A stretch of DNA of 64,000 bases from Pterois miles (Eukaryota > Chordata > Actinopteri > Perciformes > Scorpaenidae). The position numbers were made by a program, and so were the translations under genes. Position 1 is the first letter of the stretch. Each line of letters starts with the position of its first letter. Below are positions 56,171 through 64,000 of the stretch, piece after piece. Under the pieces are notes generated by a model, which made no database searches, was not told the origin of the DNA, and saw only the letters and a program-made list of their open reading frames with translations. Location of the stretch: assembly GCA_947000775.1 (NCBI GenBank), contig CAMQGK010000650.1, positions 5,793,501 through 5,857,500 on the forward strand. Direction: 5' to 3'.

Positions 56171-56394
56171 TTAAAAAAACATAAAATAAGACAAATATTA
56201 ATAAACAATTCAGAAAACTAAGAAATTTAAATGCAAAAATCCAGAAATATATATTTCAAAAATATCTACATAAATATCTCCAAATTTATTTATTTATCTA
56301 TTATTATTTTATTTATATTTCATTTATTTATTTCTCTTTGTATTTCCACATTTTTTATTAACAAATTTATTCCTCATTGCATTGCCACTAAGGT

Positions 56395-56843
56395 TGATTG
56401 ATTGATCGATTTCAATATCTAATTGTGATTAAACACGATTGTCCGTAGTTAATTGCAAGTAATCACAGATTAATTACACAGTTTTTATCTGTTCATAAAT
56501 GAACCTTAAAGGGAGATTTGTCAAATATTTATACTCTTATCAACATGGGAGTGGACTAATATGCTGCCTTACACAAATGTATGTATACATTTATTGTTGT
56601 AAATCAATGAACAACACAGACCATGACCAGAAACCTTCACTGGTACTACATTTAGCACAAAAATATGCTCAAATCATTTTTCCTTTTGAAGCGTTATTTA
56701 GCCTCCTTCCTGCCAAGCTGGTACGATGGTGGAATCCAGGTTCTCTAGTTATATGATAGTTAATAATAATAATAATAGCATTAATTAATTATAGTATAGC
56801 ATTACATAATAATAGCATTACTGACTGCATTTGACAGCCCTAA
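56395..56843 (+). mobile_element. Nonautonomous DNA transposon (probably hAT-like)
   Basis: Ordered phrases that I recognise as an abundant fish element are GTGATTAAACACGATTGTCC, TTTTATCTGTTC, CTTAAAGGGAGATTTGTCAA, CTCTTATCAACATGGGAGTG, and AGCGTTATTTAGCCTCCTTCC, ending TGACAGCCCTAA. Large internal parts are missing, so it is a deleted relic without coding capacity. It sits inside the inverted-repeat element, against its right arm. Confidence 0.7.
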
Positions 56844-56910
56844 TTTCTTATTATTTTCTTGTTCTTTTACAGATTTATTGTTTTTTATAGCACTCCTGTG
56901 ACTCCATAGC

Positions 56911-57318
56911 GTCCAACTAGAGTCTGTCATCAGTCATTAGATAAGACACAAGCTCCTGCCCTGAATTCATAAGCTAACTGATTTTGCCAGTGTACGGTTC
57001 ATGCTGAGCCGGGGTATATTTAACCAAGCAGTGTGCGTATGAAAGCAGCTTGCGGAGCGGCAGGGTGTTCGGCGAGGCAGGCGACCGGTGGGCAGAGCAC
57101 ACAAAGGCAGCACTCAGTCAGCAGCAGCGTGGCCGGGAAGAATGTGACCACCCAGCTCATTCCACCGGCCACACCGGGCTCGGCAGGCTCGGCGGCCTCG
57201 GCCACAGGGTGCAAATCCTATTCATAACACGGCCTCCCACTGGACGGCGCCGCACGGCGCCCGACAGGGGCTGCCTGCCGTGAGTCATAGTGCTACGACT
57301 GATATGCAACACACTTAC
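56911..57318. other. Intron with GC/CpG-rich patch
   Basis: From about 57,040 to 57,290 the sequence is unusually GC-rich with many CG dinucleotides, in an otherwise AT-rich intron, and a TATATTTAA motif lies just before it (57,015). Frames are open in several registers but none resembles a known protein. It could be a small CpG island or a repeat fragment. Confidence 0.35.
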
Positions 57319-57392
57319 TTTTTCTTGGCTTCCTCGTACTGCCAGTTGAGTTTCACTTTGTCCACTAGGTGCGTTGAATCTTGGGAGCCGTA
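57319..57392 (-). CDS. wwc3: WWC exon c: short coiled-coil exon
   Basis: This exon is 74 bp and too short for ordinary ORF detection. It was found from acceptor TTGTTTAG, the consensus donor GTAAGTG and the reading frame. It encodes YGSQDSTHLVDKVKLNWQYEEAKKK, matching the WWC block with KVRLRLRYEEAKRR. It starts in phase 0 and ends two bases into a Lys codon that the next exon completes with G. Both phases fit the neighbours, which strongly supports the call. Confidence 0.9.
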
Positions 57393-57785
57393 CTAAACAA
57401 GAAAAAAAAGAAAATAAAATGATTAAAAGTGCCTTTAAGTCGCAGCAGTTTACATAACAAACAGTGGTAGCGGTGTCATTTCAGACATATGAAGTGAGCT
57501 TATCTGGTTATAACTTAAGCAGCTGATTTTTCTTTTAAACCCCCAGTTAGTTTGCAGTGGGCTATAACTTTGTACATTTAGCCGAGATTTATTAAAACAC
57601 TGGAACACTGGCACCATTAAAAGTATGCCGAAGTTGCTATTAGCAGTCCCAGTTTGCAAAGTTCCCACAGATGTACACACAGGTATCACTGCAGTACTCT
57701 GATACTGAAGAAAACTTGAAAACATGATGAAATTCGGACGACTAACAATCATGCAATGCTGTCGACTAACTGAGCAGTTAGTTTA

Positions 57786-57945
57786 ATAAGATCAGACAAG
57801 ATAAGACAAGACAAGACAAGATAAGATAAGATAAGATAAGATAAGATAAGATAAGATAAGATCAGATCAGATCAGATCACATCAGATAAGATCAGATCAG
57901 ATAAGATAAGATAGAGCTTTATTAATCCTGAGGGAAAGTCAGAGA
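57786..57945 (-). mobile_element. Retroposon 3' end with (TTATC)n tail
   Basis: On the minus strand GACTTTCCCTCAGGATTAAT, then AAAGCTCTATC, leads into a TTATC/TGATC/TTGTC pentanucleotide run (57,786-57,912 on the plus strand as GATAA/GATCA). This tail form ends many fish non-LTR elements. The body upstream (58,000 on) is not clearly identified. Confidence 0.6.
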
Positions 57946-58099
57946 TCGCTCAACGTTACAGCAAGTCATGTATAAAATGAAAGTACTATTTCTGGCAACG
58001 GTGCTTGAGAGAATGACAATAAAAGAAGATGCATTTAGTAAAGTAAGTACAATACAATAAAATAAGATAAAATGTGTGAGAAAAAACTAATAGTAAAGT

Positions 58100-58795
58100 A
58101 GAAACAGAAATGTGATAATGATGTTGTTGTTGTCAGCTGTTCCTCCTGCAGAGGGGGAGGAGCTATATCAACAGATGTGTAAAACACCAGAGAATCACAC
58201 TAAAGCTCCTCTTTCTATCTTGTTTTTACCAGATATGTGCTCAGACGTTTCTTAGAAATAACTCATTCAGCATGAAGACGCATTAAAAGAAATCACTACG
58301 GGACTAAAGAAGTCAGTCAACTACAGGTCCTGATACACCTGAGCGCCGAGCCGACGGTTCCTTCGGTGTGTCCCGCACCGTCTGATCCTTCCGACACCGA
58401 TGTTTTCACGGCGACATGAACATCTGGAATGAAGCTAAGCGCTGAGTGGGAGTGGTGTTAAAATGGACGACAGACGCTGCTTTGTCTCATGTGCGTATCA
58501 TAACAACGGCTTGTATATCCGCCACAATCATCTTCCTGTTGCCCTAAAATGGTGAATACAGACTAGCACCACCTGCTGGAGTGGAGAGGTATTTCCTCAC
58601 GCAGACGGTTATCGTCTTTGTGGTGTGTTCAAGTACAACTTGTCGGCCAAAACAGAGGCAACGTGAGGCGATCCAACAGGCTTCCTTCGTTGCAGCTAGG
58701 TCTCTGATGTCGGGTTGGTGTGTCTGGGGCTTTAGACCAAAACGACCGATTGGTCGACTGATCGACTGATCCACTTTGAAGGGGCAGCCCTAATT
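58100..58795 (-). mobile_element. DNA-transposon relic ending GGGCAGCCCTAA
   Basis: The right end reads AAGGGGCAGCCCTAA. Internal phrases such as CAACCCGACATCAGAGACC, TGTTGGATCGCCTCACG, GTTTCTTAGAAATAACTCA and CAGCATGAAGACGCATTA are ones I associate with a common fish nonautonomous element. The left edge is approximate. The short frames on both strands here are relics of this repeat and not host genes. Confidence 0.5.
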
Positions 58796-59333
58796 CTCAG
58801 GCAAGCTCTGCAGATATAAGTTGCGCCTTTTTGTATTATTTCTACGTGGATTTATGGATATTTAGTGGAAGAAAAGTAAATCACACTGAATTTAAAATCA
58901 CGTCTGAATCAGAGAGGGAATACAAATCTCACACCGGATCAGCTGCGTGGCGAAAACGCAAGTCCTCAAATTCATTTTGAACGAAAAAAAAAACAAAACA
59001 CAGCAGCCTAAGCAGAAAGAGGATCATCTTTTGGAGAAATGCAACCTGAGCTCACGCCGTGGTGGCCAATCATGTAACCGGTGATCCAGAGCTGTAGGAC
59101 CCAGCCTGAAAAGACGTTGCTCTTCGCAGCTCAGGAGCCATTAAAGGGACTCTGCTGCACCAGCGACCGGACCTGTAGTGAATCGCTGCTACGCCTCGTC
59201 TGGTGTGAACGCAGCCTCAGTCACGTTGAATCTAAAATCAGATCTGTGTTCACATTTCTCCACCCTCCGGCTCTCCGTCAGTCTTATAAACCAGTTTCAG
59301 GGACAGACGGCGAGGAGCAGCGGCGTCTCCTAC

Positions 59334-59483
59334 CTCTCCCGTGATGTCAGTCTGACAGCCGGCGTCGCAGTACTGCTGCAGGTTACAGGAGTCGCCCGCC
59401 GTTCCGGCGCTGTTCGCCGCCTCGCCGGCCGAGTCCTGCGTGGACAAGCTGTTTTGGAAGTTCACCGTCAGCTTCGCCAAGCA
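59334..59483 (-). CDS. wwc3: WWC exon b: QTDITGE segment
   Basis: This 150-bp, phase 0-0 exon has acceptor TTCTGTCCCACAG and donor GAG/GTAGGAG. Its 50 codons start CLAKL and end with CDAGCQTDITGE. This corresponds to the WWC segment that runs from SLAMLKDGF to SSQTDISG in KIBRA. The middle (STQDSAGEAANSAGTAGD) is low-complexity and variable in the family. Joined to the previous exon it gives DLIQ-CLAKL, which fits the family register. Confidence 0.92.
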
Positions 59484-59514
59484 CTGTGGGACAGAAAACC
59501 AAATATTACAATCA

Positions 59515-59880
59515 ATCAATCATTCAGTCTTTATTTGTATAGCACCTCTCATACAGGCAGTGGTGCAATGTGCCTCAGTACATTTACAATTTTGCAGTAC
59601 TTGTACTTAACTTGAGTATTTCCGTTTTATGCTACTTTACACTTCTACTTCACTACATTTATATTACAGCTTTAGTTACAAGTTACTTTGCAGGTTGCAA
59701 AATGAGTACTTTTACTTTTTGCAAGTATGTTTTGATGCTGATACTTTCATACTTTTACTTTAGTAAGATTGCTACTTTAACTTAAGTAGTACTTTTTCCT
59801 CCACTAAGTGCAGTTCAATGTGCTTCACAGATGACTGACAAGCTGAAAATAAGACAGAACAAGAAAAACAACAAAAAAGA
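59515..59880 (+). mobile_element. Interspersed repeat with a nested insertion
   Basis: TCTTTATTTGTATAGCACCTC at 59,529 and TTCAATGTGCTTCACAGATG at 59,814 look like adjacent halves of one common fish repeat. They are separated by about 230 bp (59,575-59,808) rich in GTACTTGTACTTAACTTGAG, CTACTTTACACTTCTACTTC and TTTTACTTTAG, a second common element. The nesting is inferred from phrase order; ends are not exact. Confidence 0.5.
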
Positions 59881-60320
59881 CAAAACAGTTCAGCATTTTA
59901 AAAAGACAATAAAGAGACAATAAAATTATAAAAATGTTATAAAATAGAATCTAAATTTATAATAACAGTAGTAGTGTAAAACAATGTGAACTAAAAACTA
60001 GATTAATAAATTAACACTGAAATAGAATAAAATTTTACAATTTAAGTCCAATAAAATATGCAATAATAAAACACCAATAAAATAATTAATAAAATAAAAA
60101 ATATAGAATAAAACGTGTGATAAATAATAAAATATAATCTAATGAATAATAACTAGTCTTAATCAAAGGCCTGTCTGAATAGGTAGGTTTCAAGATTACA
60201 TTTAAATATTTCAGTGCTTGCAGCTGCTCTGCAGATTGTTAAAACAAAATCATCTGCATAATAAAATCATATCACTCAACAATGTCTCACTGACAACGTG
60301 GGAAAACAAAATGCAATGTA
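59881..60320. other. AT-rich intron
   Basis: Long stretches of AATAAAAT and AATAATAAAAC type sequence, with no coding or RNA feature recognised. Confidence 0.6.
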
Positions 60321-60360
60321 AACTCTCTCAATCAGATGAATTTTTAGTGTTTAGATAAGA

Positions 60361-60418
60361 TGAGATGAAGCTCCTGATTTCCCTCCGGGGGTTAATAAAG
60401 GTTTATCTTATTTAGAAA
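60361..60418 (+). mobile_element. Retroposon 3' tail
   Basis: GATTTCCCTCCGGGGGTTAA then TAAAGGTTTATCTTATTTA resembles the same tail type as 57,912-57,945, here on the plus strand. Only the end is present. Confidence 0.5.
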
Positions 60419-60667
60419 TAGACAGTGGCATTGCCAGGAAATGCTTTTGCAAATGTGTCCTGACAATCCGACTGAATCATCCACGATTATTCATTATATA
60501 TTACATTTTCTTGCTTTGCTGACCAAACTGTGGTCGCTGACTCAGATGTCTGGAAATGTGTTTTATTCAGGATCCGTGCTGAGAAGCAGCAGGACAGTAG
60601 AGGTCAGCAGAGATCATCCCACCAGCTCCGACTAGCTCCAGGAGCCACGTCGGAGGTGGTCTTCTAC

Positions 60668-60797
60668 CTGGATGAGGTCCTGCCTCTCCTTCTCGCCCGT
60701 GCTGATGGCCTTCTTGATGCTGCGCAGCTCGGTGAAGATGGCCTGAGCCTCGTCCAGCTTGTAGTTGGTCTGACTGCAGGACATCTTCCGGTCAATC
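60668..60797 (-). CDS. wwc3: WWC exon a: coiled-coil segment
   Basis: This 130-bp exon is bounded by acceptor CCGTCACAG and donor CAG/GTAGAAG. One base completes a codon from the preceding exon, then 43 codons encode NYKLDEAQAIFTELRSIKKA and STGEKERQDLIQ, a block typical of all WWC proteins (DEAQAI, then GEKEK-DL). It ends in phase 0. It is the most 5' exon in the window; the preceding intron holds the 15/12-bp minisatellite about 100 bp upstream of this acceptor. Paralogue assignment is less sure than the family. Confidence 0.92.
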
Positions 60798-60895
60798 CTG
60801 TGACGGAGACACACAGTCAGACGTCTGCTGGGTCACTGACGGGTCTTTGGTTTGGTGGACAACAGCCTGGACAGAGCTGGTCCCTGTGGACGCTA

Positions 60896-63003
60896 CCGTA
60901 GCATCTGCAGTATCAGCATCTACAGTATCAGCATCTACAGTAGCAGCATCTACAGTACCAGCATCTACAGTACCAGCATCTACAGTATCAGCATCTACAG
61001 TAGCAGCATCTACAGTATCAGCATCTACAGTATCAGCATCTACAGTATCAGCATCTACAGTACCAGCATCTACAGTACCAGCATCTACAGTATCAGCATC
61101 TACAGTACCAGCATCTACAGTACCAGCATCTACAGTACCAGCATCTACAGTATCAGCATCTACAGTATCAGCTACAGTATCAGCATCTACAGTATCAGCA
61201 TCTACAGTATCAGCATCTACAGTACCAGCATCTACAGTATCAGCATCTACAGTACCAGCATCTACAGTACCAGCATCTACAGTATCAGCTACAGTATCAG
61301 CATCTACAGTATCAGCATCTACAGTATCAGCATCTACAGTATCAGCTACAGTATCAGCATCTACAGTACCAGCATCTACAGTACCAGCATCTACAGTATC
61401 AGCATCTACAGTATCAGCTACAGTATCAGCATCTACAGTATCAGCATCTACAGCATCAGGATCTACAGTATCAGCTACAGTATCAGCATCTACAGTATCA
61501 GCATCTACAGTACCAGCATCTACAGCATCAGGATCTACAGTATCAGCTACAGTATCAGCATCTACAGTATCAGCATCTACAGCATCAGGATCTACAGTAT
61601 CAGCTACAGTATCAGCATCTACAGTATCAGCATCTACAGTACCAGCATCTACAGTATCAGCATCTACAGTATCAGCTACAGTATCAGCATCTACAGTATC
61701 AGCATCTACAGCATCAGGATCTACAGTATCAGCTACAGTATCAGCATCTACAGTACCAGCATCTACAGCATCAGGATCTACAGTATCAGCTACAGTATCA
61801 GCATCTACAGTATCAGCATCTACAGTATCAGCATCTACAGCATCAGGATCTACAGTATCAGCATCTACAGCATCAGGATCTACAGTATCAGCATCTACAG
61901 CATCAGCATCTACAGTATCAGCATCTACAGTATCAGCATCTACAGTACCAGCATCTACAGTATCAGCATCTACAGTATCAGCATCTACAGTATCAGCATC
62001 TACAGTACCAGCATCTACAGTATCAGCATCTACAGTACCAGCATCTACAGTACCAGCATCTACAGTATCAGCTACAGTATCAGCATCTACAGTATCAGCT
62101 ACAGTATCAGCATCTACAGTATCAGCATCTACAGTATCAGCATCTACAGTATCAGCTACAGTATCAGCATCTACAGTACCAGCATCTACAGTACCAGCAT
62201 CTACAGTATCAGCATCTACAGTATCAGCTACAGTATCAGCATCTACAGTATCAGCATCTACAGCATCAGGATCTACAGTATCAGCTACAGTATCAGCATC
62301 TACAGTACCAGCATCTACAGCATCAGGATCTACAGTATCAGCTACAGTATCAGCATCTACAGTATCAGCATCTACAGTATCAGCATCTACAGCATCAGGA
62401 TCTACAGTATCAGCTACAGTATCAGCATCTACAGTATCAGCATCTACAGCATCAGGATCTACAGTATCAGCTACAGTATCAGCATCTACAGTATCAGCAT
62501 CTACAGTATCAGCATCTACAGTATCGGCAGCTACAGTACCAGCATCTACAGTATCAGCATCTACAGTATCAGCATCTACAGTATCAGCTACAGTATCAGC
62601 ATCTACAGTACCAGCATCTACAGTATCAGCATCTACAGTATCAGCTACAGTATCAGCATCTACAGTACCAGCATCTACAGTATCAGCATCTACAGTATCA
62701 GCATCTACAGTATCAGCATCTACAGTATCAGCCTACAGTATCAGCATCTACAGTACCAGCATCTACAGTATCAGCATCTACAGTATCAGCTACAGTATCA
62801 GCATCTACAGTATCAGCATCTACAGTATCAGCTACAGTATCATCTACAGTATCAGCATCTACAGTACCAGCATCTACAGTACCAGCATCTACAGTATCAG
62901 CATCTACAGTATCAGCATCTACAGTACCAGCATCTACAGTATCAGCATCTACAGTATCAGCTACAGTATCAGCATCTACAGTATCGGCAGCTACAGTACC
63001 AGC
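60896..63003. repeat. 15/12-bp minisatellite, ~145 copies
   Basis: The main unit is CAGCATCTACAGTAT (or AC), interspersed with a 12-bp short form, CAGCTACAGTAT, and GCATCAGGATCTACAGTAT variants. Both lengths are multiples of three, so plus-strand frames stay open for over 700 codons (STVSA; in another frame SIYSI), until a 13-bp unit at about 62,731 shifts the register. Long blocks are duplicated at roughly 0.8 kb (for example near 61,250-61,430 and 62,040-62,230). It lies in the intron just upstream of exon a's acceptor and is not a gene. Confidence 0.97.
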
Positions 63004-64000
63004 GCAGCCAGACCAAGACCGTGCCCTGCATCACATACACATCCAACACCAGTATTTCAAGGACAGGGAGAAAATTACACAAACTACTATTACTACTATG
63101 ACAATGTATTTCAGATTTTTTTCTTTTTCTATTACGGTTTTACAGTCAGCTTTCATCAACCTTTTAATTTGTTAATACTTAATTCATTATGTTATTTCAC
63201 TTTGCTACGATTCTGATTATTTATTATTTAATGAATTTAAATTCATTTTTTACATGTTTTACATTCTTATTTAATCACAATGTGTTTATTTTTATTATTA
63301 CTTTTGTTTATTGACTCGTTTCTTCCATATGTGTACATTGTTCATTTTGTCATACAATATAAAATAATAATATTCAATATAAATCATTTCCCTTTATTGT
63401 GATTATTATTACTTTTTAGAGGATTTCAATAAATTTGTTTATTTAATCTTAACTCAAAACATGTTTTTTGTTTTTTCTAGGACAGAATAAATGAAAATGA
63501 CTTGATAAATGAATAAATAAATAAATACAATAAAAATAAATAAATAAATATATTTATATTATTATACTATTTATATTTATGTATTGATTTGCTATATTTA
63601 ATGACTGATATATTTATCTATCCATCGTGTTATTTATTTATTCATTCAATATTGTTTTGGTGGGTTCTGTTCATATTTGCTATCTGACTGGAGGTTTAAG
63701 AGCATTTTTCCCTCACTGAGAAATGCTGGTATTAGATTTATATATGATGCATTATGGCTTGTTCTTTGTCTTTGATTGATTCATATTGTCTGACAAAATG
63801 AGTTTATGTAGAACAAAGTACATGTATGGATGAAACAAGTCAATACATAAAAAGTCATAAAAATAATAAATTAAACAAAAGAAAAATACTTCTGTCAGTT
63901 TCAGACTTCTATAGGAGTCAATATCAGAAGAACTAGGATTTCTATTAACTGGAGTAAATCTGGACCAGAACAGCCATGTGCTACAATGCATTTGCCCATT
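63004..64000. other. AT-rich intron, no gene seen
   Basis: There are TTTATT-rich stretches and an AAATAAATAAATA run near 63,510-63,550. No WWC WW-domain motif, splice-bounded exon, RNA gene or complete mobile element was recognised on either strand. Confidence 0.6.

Larger units (their letters stand above)
55723..56910. mobile_element. Element with ~66-bp terminal inverted repeats
   Basis: The left arm (55,723-55,789: GCTATGGAGTCATAGGAGGG, CTGTAAAAGAACAA) matches the reverse complement of the right arm (56,844-56,910: GCTATGGAGTCACAGGAGTG, CTGTAAAAGAACAA) with scattered differences. Inside lie a tandem duplication (55,832-56,170) and a separate DNA-transposon relic (56,395-56,843). No transposase is present and no clear target duplication is visible. 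I do not recognise the family. Confidence 0.65.

Noticed and set aside
58544..58774. Short frames on both strands near 58,544-58,774
   Set aside because: They fall inside a recognised interspersed DNA-element relic.
60847..63216. Ser/Thr/Val-rich 789-codon frame, mucin-like
   Set aside because: It consists of 15/12-bp minisatellite units, has no signal peptide or partner exons, lies in an intron on the opposite strand to the gene, and breaks register at about 62,731.
63104..64000. Possible further 5' WWC exon or WW domain
   Set aside because: No WW-domain signature or coiled-coil block with matching splice sites was found; sequence is AT-rich throughout.

Overview
The window looks like a piece of a ray-finned (probably spiny-rayed) fish chromosome. 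Three things suggest this: one split vertebrate-type gene with several very short introns (77-116 bp), several interspersed repeats of kinds common in teleosts, and no compact bacterial-style coding. Almost every long open reading frame is an artefact of tandem repeats.

Layout. (1) 1-46,083 is one huge, AT-rich tandem array of a roughly 37-bp monomer, about 1,200 copies, all in one orientation and open at the left edge. It carries several levels of higher-order duplication (about 2.0, 4.0-4.4 and 12 kb). One tRNA-derived SINE interrupts it at 41,565-41,897. (2) 46,071-47,120 is the array edge: a near-perfect foldback, a DNA-transposon end, a TA/TATACA microsatellite, then decayed monomers first in the same and then in the opposite orientation. 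(3) 47,438-60,797, minus strand, holds eleven consecutive coding exons of a WWC/KIBRA-family gene, most like wwc3. They join in frame into 630 codons: the central coiled-coil region, the Ser-rich linker and the C2 domain. The WW-domain exons (beyond 64,000) and the C-terminal exons (below position 1, if the assembly is right) are outside the window. (4) The introns hold two large minisatellites (18-bp unit, 52,604-55,400; 15/12-bp unit, 60,896-63,003), several DNA-transposon relics, retroposon 3' tails, and TA, GTT and GATAA microsatellites. (5) 63,004-64,000 is AT-rich intron with no recognisable gene.

The main biological point is that the giant satellite appears to lie inside an intron of the WWC gene, which would make that intron at least 47.4 kb. 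One intron uses a GC-AG splice pair. No operon-like or multi-gene system is present. The unusual content is structural: satellite and minisatellite expansion around and inside a Hippo-pathway scaffold gene. Exon edges were set by splice sites plus codon phase; paralogue assignment and repeat-family names rest on memory of these families, not on a search.
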